A stretch of DNA of 64,000 nt from Lachnospiraceae bacterium (GTDB taxonomy: Bacteria > Bacillota > Clostridia > Lachnospirales > Lachnospiraceae). The notes under the pieces are model-generated. The model was not told the origin of the DNA, ran no database searches, and saw only the letters and a list, made by a program, of their open reading frames with translations. The stretch is from positions 35,438 through 99,437 of the forward strand of contig JALELZ010000033.1 in the NCBI GenBank assembly GCA_022768465.1, in the 5' to 3' direction. Positions within the stretch are counted from its first letter, which is position 1, and each line of letters starts with the position of its first letter. Below are positions 1 to 9,300 of the stretch, in pieces. Both the position numbers and the translations under genes were made by a program.

Positions 1-573
1 AAGCGGGGTTCCGCAGCGAGGGCAGTAAGGAACTATCTTAAATCCCTTATAAAGAAGTCCTTTGTTCCAGATCTCCTTAAGAGCCCAGAACTCAGACTCG
101 ATATAGTCATCATAATATGTAACATAAGGATTCTCCATGTCAGCCCAAAAGCCTACTGTAAATGAGAAATCCTCCCACATGCTCTTATACTTCCAGACAT
201 TTTCCTTGCAAAGCTCGATAAACGGAGCAATGCCGTAGTTTTCTATCTGATCCTTACCGTTGATGCCGATCTGCTTTTCAACCTCGATCTCAACAGGCAG
301 ACCGTGGGTATCCCATCCGGCTTTTCTCGGAACCATTTTGCCCTTCATGGTCTGATATCTCGGAATAAGATCCTTAATACATCTTGTAAGCACATGTCCT
401 ATATGCGGCTTACCGTTTGCTGTAGGCGGTCCGTCATAGAAAACATAGCTTGGATCACCTTCGTGTTCTTTGATTGATTTTTCGAAAATGTCATTATCCT
501 TCCAAAATTTCTCGACCTCTTTTTCTCTGTCGACAAAATTCATGGATGTATCGACTTTACTGTAAAGCGCCAT
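1..573 (-). CDS. ileS: Isoleucyl-tRNA synthetase, N-terminal part (runs off the left edge)
   Basis: Class I aminoacyl-tRNA synthetase that charges tRNA-Ile with isoleucine in the cytoplasm. Only the first 191 residues lie in the window. They include the ATP-binding HIGH motif (residues 57-60) and the GWDTHGLPVE block (86-95), both typical of IleS, and end near a CPRCG zinc-like motif. The ATG at 573 follows a GAGGAATGA ribosome-binding sequence. The gene lies 80 bases downstream of pncB on the same strand, so the two may share a transcript. The gap is too short for a T-box leader, so the usual IleS attenuation control is not seen here. The family is about 1000 residues long, so most of the gene is outside. 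Confidence 0.95.
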   Translation of the reverse strand, partial: MALYSKVDTSMNFVDREKEVEKFWKDNDIFEKSIKEHEGDPSYVFYDGPPTANGKPHIGHVLTRCIKDLIPRYQTMKGKMVPRKAGWDTHGLPVEIEVEKQIGINGKDQIENYGIAPFIELCKENVWKYKSMWEDFSFTVGFWADMENPYVTYYDDYIESEFWALKEIWNKGLLYKGFKIVPYCPRCGTPL

Positions 574-653
574 TTCATTCCTCCTCTGACAATGGTTTGT
601 TTTAAAGTCCTTAAACACTCTTTAAGAGCAATTTTAAGCAAATATGTATTTTA

Positions 654-2114
654 TCACACAATAGTATACTTATCAAGCAATGCCTGCTTAAGATCCCAAA
701 GCTCCCGGCTTAAGTCCACATGCACGGAGTGAGGATTTGTAAGACGTCTGGACTCATCCCAAAGTGTATCAAGATCAGCCTTACATATCTTCTGAAGCTC
801 CATTACGGAAGGTCTGTCGTTATATACACATTTTCCGTCTATGAAAACAGGTATAAGCAGTTCCTTCATAGTATAGGTTCCGGCCTTCAGTAATGTCTTT
901 TTCCATGTTTCAACCGGATCAAACAAAAGCAGATCCTCATTCTCGTTATAAACCTCATCCTTAAGGGTTATAAGGTCAGCGATTATCTTGCCTGTACTCT
1001 TTCCGTATATTCTGTAAATGACCTTGTCGCCGGGATTAGTGACCTTTTCAGTGTTCTCGGATATCTTGATTTTAGGAATGAACTTCCCGGTCTTTTTATC
1101 TGCGACCGCAGCAAGCTTGTAAACGCCTCCTAATGAAGGAGTATCCTTGGAAGTAATAAGATTAGTTCCTACACCCCAGCTGTTAATTTCAGCTCCCTGC
1201 TGCTTTAATGATGAGATAAGATTTTCATCAAGATCATTTGATGCCGAAATCGTCACATCGGTAAAGCCTTCCTTTTCAAATTCTCTTTTAACGACCTTTG
1301 AAAGATATGCAAGGTCTCCGGAATCCATTCTGATGCCGTAGCGCTTTGACTTAATTCCGGCTTCTCTCATTTCCTTAAATACTTTTATCGCATTCGGAAG
1401 ACCTGACTTAAGAGTATCATAGGTATCTATCAGTAAAATGCAGTTATCCGGATAGAGCTTTGCATAAGCTCTGAATGCCTCAAGCTCGCTCTTAAAGGAC
1501 ATTATCCAGCTGTGTGCATGAGTTCCAAGTACCGGAACGTCGAACATTTGACCGGCAAGTACATTTGACGTACCGACGCATCCTGCAATAACGGCAGCTC
1601 TTGCTCCGTAAATACCTGCATCAGGACCCTGAGCACGTCTTAAGCCAAATTCCATTACACCGTCTCCGTTTGCTGCATGAACAACACGACTGGCCTTGGT
1701 CGCAATAAGAGACTGATGATTAATGATATTAAGTATTGCTGTCTCTATAAGCTGTGCCTGCATTATAGGTGCCATAACCTTTATAACAGGCTCTCTCGGG
1801 AACATGACGTTTCCTTCAGGTATAGCCCAGATACTTCCTGTAAATTTAAAATCTCTGAGATAATCTAAAAAATCTTCCTGAAAGGTTCCGAGTGAGGCAA
1901 GATAATCAATATCCTCCTTGTCGAAACGAAAATTATTGATAAGTTCTATTACCTGCTCAAGTCCGCAGCTTATGGAAAATGCATTTCCGTCAGGATTATT
2001 CCTGTAGAAAACATCGAATATAACATTAACATTCTGCTCTTCTTCTTTAAAGTAGCCCTGCATCATTGTAAGCTCATAAAAATCAGTAAGCAGTGTAAGA
2101 TTTCTTTCACTCAT
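654..2114 (-). CDS. pncB: Nicotinate phosphoribosyltransferase
   Basis: Converts nicotinate and PRPP to nicotinate mononucleotide in the NAD salvage (Preiss-Handler) pathway. The 486-residue protein begins with the LLTDFYELTM signature (residues 8-17), has FGLRRAQGPD at 156-165, which lines the substrate pocket, and GTHAHSW at 197-203, which holds the conserved histidine phosphorylated in this family. Length and full coverage match the bacterial family. The ATG at 2114 follows AAGGAG with a six-base spacer. It lies directly downstream of a decayed sbcD/sbcC remnant and upstream of ileS, all on the minus strand. It probably depends on the promoter in front of the MATE gene at 3785, since no separate promoter is evident. 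Confidence 0.95.
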   Translation of the reverse strand: MSERNLTLLTDFYELTMMQGYFKEEEQNVNVIFDVFYRNNPDGNAFSISCGLEQVIELINNFRFDKEDIDYLASLGTFQEDFLDYLRDFKFTGSIWAIPEGNVMFPREPVIKVMAPIMQAQLIETAILNIINHQSLIATKASRVVHAANGDGVMEFGLRRAQGPDAGIYGARAAVIAGCVGTSNVLAGQMFDVPVLGTHAHSWIMSFKSELEAFRAYAKLYPDNCILLIDTYDTLKSGLPNAIKVFKEMREAGIKSKRYGIRMDSGDLAYLSKVVKREFEKEGFTDVTISASNDLDENLISSLKQQGAEINSWGVGTNLITSKDTPSLGGVYKLAAVADKKTGKFIPKIKISENTEKVTNPGDKVIYRIYGKSTGKIIADLITLKDEVYNENEDLLLFDPVETWKKTLLKAGTYTMKELLIPVFIDGKCVYNDRPSVMELQKICKADLDTLWDESRRLTNPHSVHVDLSRELWDLKQALLDKYTIV

Positions 2115-2132
2115 AATTTACTCCTTAGACAA

Positions 2133-2313
2133 TTATATCTGCTTTGCTTCCGCTAAACCAAAGCCTTCGTCAACAAACATTGTGTCAAGTTTTATGCCCC
2201 GGCAGATGCTTGTATTTCATATGATTTTTCAATATGTATTCCTGATCTTCAAGCATTGAGTATTCGTTTACTCTCTTGCCCAAGTGCAGATCGGATAAAT
2301 GTATAAATTTCAT
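2133..2313 (-). pseudogene. Remnant of sbcD and sbcC (SbcCD nuclease genes collapsed by deletion)
   Basis: Reading leftwards from an ATG at 2313, which has a good AAGGAG site, the first 30 or so codons give MKFIHLSDLHLGKRVNEYSM and then LEDQEYIL, the start of the SbcD exonuclease subunit with its metal-binding DLH motif. The frame stops at 2185. In another frame, IKLDTMFVDEGFG (about 2157-2195) is the Walker B/D-loop signature of SbcC, followed by LAEAKQI, which resembles a stretch normally about 15 residues further on, and a stop at 2133. The simplest reading is that a large deletion joined the start of sbcD to the end of sbcC, with a second small deletion. The neighbours pncB and the MATE gene are intact. 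Identification rests on motif recall, not a search. Confidence 0.8.
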
Positions 2314-2339
2314 GCCGGTCTCCTTATGATCCTATTTGA

Positions 2340-3695
2340 TCACATATCCTCATCCGGGAAATTTTTCCTGATTTTTTTATAATATAAAAAGTTAGCAAGT
2401 GCCGTTACTACCCAGCTGACTGGCCATACAATAATAATAACTTCGTAATACGGGAATAAAACAAATACAGTATTCAGCCATATGATCCTGAATAAACATG
2501 ATCCGAGCAGTGTAGTTATCATTGGCTCTACTGAATATCCGAAGCCTCTCAGAGCACTTGCTGTCGCATCCATTGTTACTCCGAGAAATTCAAGCATTAC
2601 AACCGGTATAAGTCTTCTGACGGCAACAGCAACAACCTCATCAGATGTAGTAAACAGCGAAAGAAGCGGGAATCTGAATAAAACGGTAAGTATGCCGAGA
2701 ATAAATGTTCCCGTCATTCCCCACAGCCATGCATTTCTGATAGTATTGCTGGCCCTCCTATATTTTTTCGCTCCTACGTTCTGACTCGTAAATGTAAGTA
2801 TGGTGTTTAAATTCGAACTTATAAAACACTGCTGAAAACTTTCGATATTCTGAGCTGCAGCATTTCCTGCCATATATACAGAACCAAAAGAATTGACAGA
2901 TGACTGTATGAGCATGTTGGATATTGAGAAAATACTTCCCTGCAGTCCGACCGGCAATCCCTGCTTCATTATTTCAGAAAATACAGCTTTATTTATCTTC
3001 ATCTGTTTCGGATTAAACTTGAGGCATGAATCCTCTCTGATAAGAACACCCAAAACAAGAAATGCTGAAACATAGTTGGAAATTGATGTTGCAGCTCCTA
3101 CGCCCACGACTCCCAGCTTCATAACTATGACGAATAACAGATTTAATATAACATTAAGAACACCGGAAAATATAAGAAAGTTCATGGGTCTCTTAGTATC
3201 GCCAATCGCTCTTAAAATAGCTGCAGCAAAGTTATAAACAGCTATTCCCGGAAGACCTATATAATAAAAAAGCAGATAGCTTGCAGACATGCCTATAACA
3301 TCATCCGGTGACTTCATAAGCTCAAGTACCGGCCTTGCGCTGACTGCTCCCAAAACAGCTAATACAATACCTCCGATCAAGGCAGAAACGATGGTTGTAT
3401 GCACCTCATCCGAAACCTTATCAAATCTCTCTCCTGCATAGTCTCTTGCAATAACGATATTAACACCGTTAGAAAGCCCTACGACAAAATTTACGATAAG
3501 ACTGACTATAGCCGTAGTTGATCCTACAGCAGCAAGTGCATTCGGTCCTTCAAAACGACCTACAACAATTACATCAGCGGCATTAAATGCTATCTGAAGC
3601 ATATAGCTTAATGTCATAGGAATTATAAAAGCCAGATACTTAGGAAAAACACTTCCGTTAACAATATCAAGCTCATGAGAACTTTTTCCTGCCAT
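2340..3695 (-). CDS. MATE family multidrug/cation efflux transporter (first of three)
   Basis: Integral membrane exporter of the multi-antimicrobial extrusion family, normally driven by Na+ or H+ and with about twelve membrane helices. The 451-residue sequence shows the two-fold repeat, with ADVIVVGRFEG near residue 40 in the first half and VPVVMLEFLG-type helices in the second. The substrate cannot be told from sequence. The ATG at 3695 follows GGAGGACATGT. It heads a minus-strand unit that continues into the sbcDC remnant, pncB and ileS. It has its own strong promoter with an overlapping palindrome (see the entries at 3742 and 3762), which suggests a dedicated repressor encoded elsewhere. 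Confidence 0.9.
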   Translation of the reverse strand: MAGKSSHELDIVNGSVFPKYLAFIIPMTLSYMLQIAFNAADVIVVGRFEGPNALAAVGSTTAIVSLIVNFVVGLSNGVNIVIARDYAGERFDKVSDEVHTTIVSALIGGIVLAVLGAVSARPVLELMKSPDDVIGMSASYLLFYYIGLPGIAVYNFAAAILRAIGDTKRPMNFLIFSGVLNVILNLLFVIVMKLGVVGVGAATSISNYVSAFLVLGVLIREDSCLKFNPKQMKINKAVFSEIMKQGLPVGLQGSIFSISNMLIQSSVNSFGSVYMAGNAAAQNIESFQQCFISSNLNTILTFTSQNVGAKKYRRASNTIRNAWLWGMTGTFILGILTVLFRFPLLSLFTTSDEVVAVAVRRLIPVVMLEFLGVTMDATASALRGFGYSVEPMITTLLGSCLFRIIWLNTVFVLFPYYEVIIIVWPVSWVVTALANFLYYKKIRKNFPDEDM

Positions 3696-3741
3696 ACATG
3701 TCCTCCGTTTTTACATTTCGATACCTTGAGATATAAGCGGC

Positions 3742-3759
3742 ATCAAATGCGCATCTGAT
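3742..3759. promoter_or_regulatory. Palindromic operator candidate at the MATE transcription start
   Basis: ATCAAATGCGCATCTGAT is an 18-base dyad with a single mismatched pair. It starts three bases downstream of the -10 box of the MATE promoter, so it covers the expected transcription start. A bound repressor there would block initiation. No regulator gene is adjacent, so the cognate factor is unknown. Confidence 0.45.
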
Positions 3760-3761
3760 TT

Positions 3762-3790
3762 ATTATACGGCTGTGCTGATTTAAAGTCAA
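3762..3790 (-). promoter_or_regulatory. Sigma-A promoter of the MATE-pncB-ileS unit
   Basis: On the minus strand a TTGACT -35 box (3785-3790) and a perfect TATAAT -10 box (3762-3767) are separated by 17 bases. The start codon of the MATE gene is about 60 bases downstream. This is one of the best consensus promoters in the window. The rest of the gap up to 3953 serves the plus-strand greA-like gene. Confidence 0.75.
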
Positions 3791-3953
3791 ACTGTAGAAA
3801 ACATGGCGATTTTCTTAATGATTTTTATTTCATTTCAGACCTTCAATCTGTATAAAAAGCTGATCGGTTTACTTATTTAACTATTTGATATAAAATATTT
3901 TTCTGAAAGGAATTCCATACATAAAATAAAGGTTATGGAAAATGTGATTTGAA

Positions 3954-4469
3954 ATGAGTTTGAACGGTTCAGAACAGCTGACAAAGGCTGATGTTGCACG
4001 TATAGAAGAAGAAATTGAGCATAGAAAAAATGTGGTTCGTCCTGCTGCACTTAAGGCTCTGAAGGAAGCCCGTGCAATGGGCGATCTTTCAGAAAATTTC
4101 GAATATCACTGTGCAAAAAGAGACAATAATCTCAATAACAGCAGGATACGATACCTTGAAAAAATGCTCAGGTTTGCCACAGTAATAGATGATGAATCCA
4201 CCGAAGACACCATAGGTATCAACAACACTGTCGATGTATATTTTGAAGATGATGATTATACTGAAACCTACAGAATAGTCACGCCTATAAGATGTGATTC
4301 ACGAAAAGGACTTATATCAAACGAATCTCCTCTCGGCAAATCCCTTCTTGGCCGCAAGGTCGGCGACCGAGTTAAAATAGATGTCGACGGAGGAGACTCT
4401 TACTTTATCGTCATTAAAAATCTGATAAAAACCGGCGAATCGGATGAGGATACGATCCACAGATATTAA
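3954..4469 (+). CDS. GreA/GreB family transcription elongation factor
   Basis: Cytoplasmic factor that inserts its coiled coil into the RNA polymerase secondary channel and stimulates cleavage of backtracked RNA. In the 171 residues, the N-terminal coiled coil (about 1-75) carries ARAMGDLSENFEYHCAK (39-55), with the acidic tip residues Asp44 and Glu47 needed for cleavage. The C-terminal FKBP-like domain has SPLGKSLLGRKVGD. Slightly longer than typical GreA (about 158). The ribosome-binding site is weak (GGAAAA about 12 bases upstream), so the start is less certain than the identity. It is transcribed alone and converges on the recombinase gene with only three bases between the stops. It may be a second Gre paralogue rather than the main GreA. 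Confidence 0.88.
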   Translation: MSLNGSEQLTKADVARIEEEIEHRKNVVRPAALKALKEARAMGDLSENFEYHCAKRDNNLNNSRIRYLEKMLRFATVIDDESTEDTIGINNTVDVYFEDDDYTETYRIVTPIRCDSRKGLISNESPLGKSLLGRKVGDRVKIDVDGGDSYFIVIKNLIKTGESDEDTIHRY

Positions 4470-4472
4470 GAT

Positions 4473-5375
4473 TTATCTTAAATGTCTTTTAGCTATCTCC
4501 GCATATTCAGTTGCGGAATTATTAGTAATATGCCCCAGCTTCTTCTGCAGATCTGATATTTCTTCGCCTTCTTTAATAGCCAAAACAGCATAACTGTGTC
4601 TGAGCATCTCCGGTGTCACGTTCTTACCGATACCGGCGAGCTCAGAATATTTTTTCAGGATCTTCCATAATCCCTGTCTGGATATCCCGCTTCCCCCGCA
4701 GCTTAAAAATAAAAGCTCATTATCGATATAACTATTAATATGGCTGATTGGAACTTCGTTTCCTGTATTATCTGCTTCCATATTTAAAAGTTCATCTCTG
4801 CCTTTTAAAAGGTATTGTTTTAATGCTGAAAATGTCTTTTTATCAATGTTAAGCATTCTCTTATTTTTAATACCGGCTCTGAGCTGTCTTTTTTTTAAAT
4901 CAATGTCAGTTGTTTTTAATGACAAAAGCTCGGCAGAGCTTATGCCGGTGGAGCTTATAAGCCTTATGATAGCGATATCTCTTTTACCTTTTGCTGTCCT
5001 GTGGTTTACTGCGTTTACAAGTCTTTCAATATCTGCTATGTCAGCTGTGGCCGGCATATTTTTAATAACCTTCGGTGCCTTAAGACCAACTGAAGGATCA
5101 TTAAATATATATCCCTTTGCATAAGCCCATGAGAAAAATTTCCTGAAAGAGGTAACACATCTTGAAATTGTTGCAGTAGATCTTTCAGATGTCATAAGCT
5201 CTTCAACATATCTTTCCGTCATTACCTGGCTTATGTCCTGTGTATCATAGCCGGGAAAACTGTCCGAAAGCCAAAGAGCAAACTGTTTCAAATCTCTTCT
5301 GTAGGACAAGGCCGTATTATCTGAAACACCGGAAGCCTTAAGGTATTCTGAAAATGCATTGATCTTGTCAAACAT
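4473..5375 (-). CDS. Tyrosine recombinase (XerC/D-like) with degenerate active site
   Basis: A 300-residue protein with the two-domain Xer layout: an N-terminal SAM-like DNA-binding domain (about 1-100) and a C-terminal catalytic domain (about 110-300). The expected catalytic arginine of the TGLR-xSEL box is serine (Ser146 in TGISSAEL), and the first histidine of the HxxR box is glutamate (Glu256 in TPEMLRHS). Arg259, His282 and the nucleophile Tyr291 are retained. Loss of Arg I usually abolishes strand cleavage, so it may be a DNA-binding or partner-dependent protein. I chose the ATG at 5375, after CGGAGCG, because the longer reading to 5468 would overlap the upstream membrane-protein gene, which ends at 5389. 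The chromosomal XerC/XerD pair is presumably elsewhere. Confidence 0.8.
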   Translation of the reverse strand: MFDKINAFSEYLKASGVSDNTALSYRRDLKQFALWLSDSFPGYDTQDISQVMTERYVEELMTSERSTATISRCVTSFRKFFSWAYAKGYIFNDPSVGLKAPKVIKNMPATADIADIERLVNAVNHRTAKGKRDIAIIRLISSTGISSAELLSLKTTDIDLKKRQLRAGIKNKRMLNIDKKTFSALKQYLLKGRDELLNMEADNTGNEVPISHINSYIDNELLFLSCGGSGISRQGLWKILKKYSELAGIGKNVTPEMLRHSYAVLAIKEGEEISDLQKKLGHITNNSATEYAEIAKRHLR

Positions 5376-5388
5376 CAGTCCGCTCCGT

Positions 5389-6093
5389 TTACTTCCACTG
5401 ATCGCGCCATTCCTTTTGACGCTTTCTCCTATTGAAATAATTCTTGATCTCAGTGAAAATGCTTTCACCTCCGCTGTATACCATACGATAGAAAAGATAA
5501 ACAGGTATGAGTGCAGCTATAATGGATATTCTTGTGTAAAGCATACCGAATATTCGTGATAAACCGTTTCCTACGATAAAATAAAAGGTATACAGTGCAA
5601 GCTCAAATACAGCAAGAAACTTTGCTTTTATAGGAAGAATGAAAAACAGCAGTATCGTTGATTCTGCATACATTATCGCAAAGGCCATAAACACTGAAAA
5701 CTGTGTAAACATAGGTATAAAAGGAGCATTTATGCCGGTTATAAGATAATAAATAAGAGTTCCTATTTCTCCGAGAAAAAAGCTTCCGAAGAAGTAGACA
5801 TTGAATTCAAACTCTCCCATCGACCTTTCTACCGATACAGCAAAGCTGTAATATATAAGTATTCCCAGGATAACATTAAAAATGCCACCGGTAACGGGCG
5901 GATAAAGAAATGCCGTAAATATTCTCCATACCTGTCCGTGAAGTACTTCCTTCGGCAGAAACATCATATAACCGTAAAATGGAGTAAGCATAAGAAGATA
6001 GCCTACAGCAAAGGCTATAGAAGCATAAACAGCAAGATTCTTAATAGCATATCTCTGATATTTAAATTTGAGTTTGTAAAATAAACTGTGCAT
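5389..6093 (-). CDS. Rhomboid/derlin-like integral membrane protein, probably not a protease
   Basis: About 234 residues with six or so hydrophobic helices. The segment WRIFTAFLYPP and the following layout resemble the rhomboid-derlin superfamily, where a WR motif in the first loop is conserved. I see no GxSG serine motif or catalytic histidine helix, so a pseudoprotease role in membrane protein handling is more likely than proteolysis. Start: the ATG at 6093 follows CGGAGATAT with good spacing; the ATGs at 6108 and 6114 lack a site. It sits 13 bases upstream of the recombinase gene, and both are probably transcribed from an extended -10 promoter (TGGTATAGT on the minus strand, about 6138-6146). 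Function is unknown. Confidence 0.7.
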   Translation of the reverse strand: MHSLFYKLKFKYQRYAIKNLAVYASIAFAVGYLLMLTPFYGYMMFLPKEVLHGQVWRIFTAFLYPPVTGGIFNVILGILIYYSFAVSVERSMGEFEFNVYFFGSFFLGEIGTLIYYLITGINAPFIPMFTQFSVFMAFAIMYAESTILLFFILPIKAKFLAVFELALYTFYFIVGNGLSRIFGMLYTRISIIAALIPVYLFYRMVYSGGESIFTEIKNYFNRRKRQKEWRDQWK

Positions 6094-6230
6094 ATATCTC
6101 CGTTTCATAAACATTTTAAAAAATTCCGTTATCGCTCACTATACCATAAATGTCATCTTAATCACATATATAATTCAATTGTTCACAGATGTTTCATTTT
6201 CTTAAGCTACAAACTATTCATTAAATATGC

Positions 6231-6236
6231 TATAAT
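6231..6236 (+). promoter_or_regulatory. Extended -10 promoter of the activase/dehydratase fusion gene
   Basis: TATAAT preceded by TGC gives an extended -10 element; no good -35 is seen 17 bases upstream (TACAAA). Predicted transcription start near 6243, leaving a leader of about 80 bases that contains the hairpin at 6263-6299. Confidence 0.5.
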
Positions 6237-6262
6237 CAAGACCAATATAATTATAAAATATG

Positions 6263-6299
6263 TATAAGAGCTGTTGATTTGTTTACATCAGCTCTTATA
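6263..6299 (+). promoter_or_regulatory. Hairpin in the leader of the fusion gene
   Basis: Perfect 11-base inverted repeat TATAAGAGCTG / CAGCTCTTATA with a 15-base loop, 22 bases before the ATG. There is no T-run after it, so it is not a standard terminator. It could be an operator or a structure influencing translation or mRNA stability. Confidence 0.5.
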
Positions 6300-6321
6300 A
6301 ATGTACCTTAAGTGAGATTAA

Positions 6322-9300
6322 ATGGAGAAAAAAGATTACAGATTAGGTATCGATATCGGCTCGACAACTGTAAAAATCGCCGTTATCGATGAACTGAATA
6401 AAGTTCTGTTTGCAGACTATCAGAGACATTTTGCAAACATACAGGAAACGCTCGCCGGTCTGCTTGAAAAAGCAAAATCCAAATTAGGTGAGATATCATT
6501 TCGTGCTGCCATAACCGGATCAGGCGGTCTTTCTCTCTCAAAAGCAACTGAGCTTCCTTTTGTTCAGGAGGTCGTTGCAGTGTCATCTGTGCTTAGCGTA
6601 AGATCACCGGAATGTGATGTTGCCATAGAGCTTGGTGGCGAGGATGCAAAGATAATTTACTTTTCAAACGGTGTGGATCAGCGAATGAACGGCATCTGTG
6701 CCGGAGGTACCGGCTCGTTCATAGACCAGATGGCCGCACTTTTACAGACTGATGCAGCTGGCCTCAATGAATATGCAGCCAATTATAAGGCCATATATCC
6801 GATTGCAGCTCGCTGCGGTGTATTCGCAAAAACAGATATTCAGCCGCTTATAAATGAAGGTGCGACAAGAGAAGATCTTTCCGCTTCTATTTTTCAGGCT
6901 GTTGTCAATCAGACCATATCAGGTCTTGCATGCGGAAAGCCTATCAGAGGACATGTAGCCTTCCTGGGTGGTCCGCTTCATTTCCTTCCTGAATTGAGAA
7001 AGGCATTTATCAGGACACTCAAACTTGATGACGAGCATGTAATAGCTCCTGAGGATTCGCATCTTTATGCCGCTATGGGTGCCGCAATGGCGATTCCCGC
7101 TCCCGGCATGCGTTCGACTTATAAGGCTACTGATAATGTTATGCCTTGCGCTATCAGCTTCCTTATTGAAAAACTCAAAAAGCGTATTGATCTGCAGACT
7201 GAGATCAAGCGCCTTGACCCTATTTTTAAGGATGAGGAAGACTATCAGGATTTCCTTAAAAGACATGCCAGGTCTAACGTTAAGACAGCTTCTCTTTCAG
7301 AGCACAAGGGTAACTGCTATCTTGGTATAGATGCCGGATCGACAACAACAAAGCTTGCGCTTGTCAACGAAGAAGGTGAGCTTTTATATAAGTTTTATTC
7401 AAATAACAACGGCTCACCTATCGACACAGCGATCCGTGCTTTCAGAGAGATAAACGAACAGCTTCCTGCTGATGCTAATATTGTATATTCCTGCTCCACC
7501 GGCTATGGTGAGGCTTTACTTAAGGCCGCCTTTAAGCTCGACGAAGGTGAAGTCGAAACTATTGCACACTACTATGCTGCAGCCTTCTTTGATAAGGATG
7601 TAGACTGTATCCTTGACATAGGCGGTCAGGATATGAAATGCATACGTATTAAGGACGGTGCAGTTGACTCGATTCAGCTTAATGAGGCATGTTCATCCGG
7701 CTGTGGATCATTTATAGAATCCTTTGCAAAGTCTTTAGGCTACAGTGTTCAGGACTTTGCCAAAGAAGCTCTCTTTGCCAAACAGCCTACAGACCTTGGT
7801 ACACGCTGCACTGTTTTCATGAATTCCAACGTAAAGCAGGCACAGAAGGAAGGCGCTACAGTTGCAGACATTTCAGCAGGTCTTGCTTATTCGGTTATCA
7901 AAAATGCTCTTTATAAAGTAATTAAGATAAGCGATGCAAGAGATTTAGGACGTCACATAGTTACACAGGGCGGTACTTTCTACAATGATGCCGTATTAAG
8001 AGCATTTGAGAAAACTGCCGACTGCGAAGCTACACGTCCTGATATAGCCGGCATCATGGGTGCATTCGGTGCTGCACTTATCGCAAAGGAAAGATATAAT
8101 TTCAAGCTTAAGGAAGCACAGGCTAAAAATAAATCTGATGAAGGCAGCAGTAGCACTCATAACGGAACCGCTGTACTAACATCTATGCTTCCTATAGATG
8201 AGATACTTGATTTCTCATACAAGACTACACTCACAAGATGCGGCGGCTGTACTAATAACTGCATGCTGACAATAAACAATTTCGCAGACGGCAGACGCTA
8301 TATTTCCGGAAATCGCTGTGAAAGAGCTTTCGGCAAGGAAAAAGCCTCCGATGAAATACCTAACATGTTCAAGTACAAGCTTGAGCGCATGTTTGATTAT
8401 GAGCCTCTTGATGAAAAGGATGCCATAAGAGGAACCGTCGGTATTCCGAGAGTACTCAACATGTATGAGAACTTCCCACTTTGGGCTGTATTTTTCAAAA
8501 AATTAGGTTACCGAGTTGTTTTAAGCCCTGTCAGTACAAGGAAAATTTATGAGCTGGGCATGGAGACCATTCCTTCAGAATCAGAATGTTATCCTGCCAA
8601 AATAACTCACGGACATATTGAATGGCTTATAGATCAGGGTGTTAAATTCATCTTCTATCCTTGTATACCGTATGAGAGAAATGAATCTCCGCAAGCCGGA
8701 AACCATTATAACTGTCCTATCGTCACCTCCTATCCGGAGAATATTAAGAATAATATTGAGCTTAGAGAACGCGGCGTTGAATTTATGTGTCCGTTCCTTC
8801 CTCTTACTGATGAGGAAGTATTTACAGAATCCGTAATAAAAGCTTTTAAACCAAAATTCTCGGATAACAGCGGAATTGACGGCACCAAGTATCCTGTTCT
8901 TACTGAAAAAGAAGTTATTGCCGCTGCGCATTCTGCTTATGATGAGCTTATTAATGTTAAGCTTGAGACAGAAAAGAAGGGTGAAGAGATACTTAAATGG
9001 ATGGAGGCTACCGGACACAGAGGTATAGTTCTTGCCGGCCGTCCTTATCATGTTGATCCTGAGATCAACCACGGCATTGCCGACATGATTACAAGCTACG
9101 GCTTTGCGGTACTTACTGAGGACTCTGTCAGCCATTTAAATGATGTTGATAGACCTACAATAGTAACCGATCAGTGGATGTACCATACAAGACTCTACCG
9201 TGCGGCTACTTTTGTAAAAACACGCGATGATCTTGACCTTGTACAGCTCAACTCATTTGGCTGCGGTCTTGACGCCGTTACAACAGACCAGGTAAATGAT

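Noticed and set aside
5376-5468. Longer N-terminus of the tyrosine recombinase
   Set aside because: It would overlap the end of the upstream rhomboid-like gene, and the CGGAGCG site fits the ATG at 5375.
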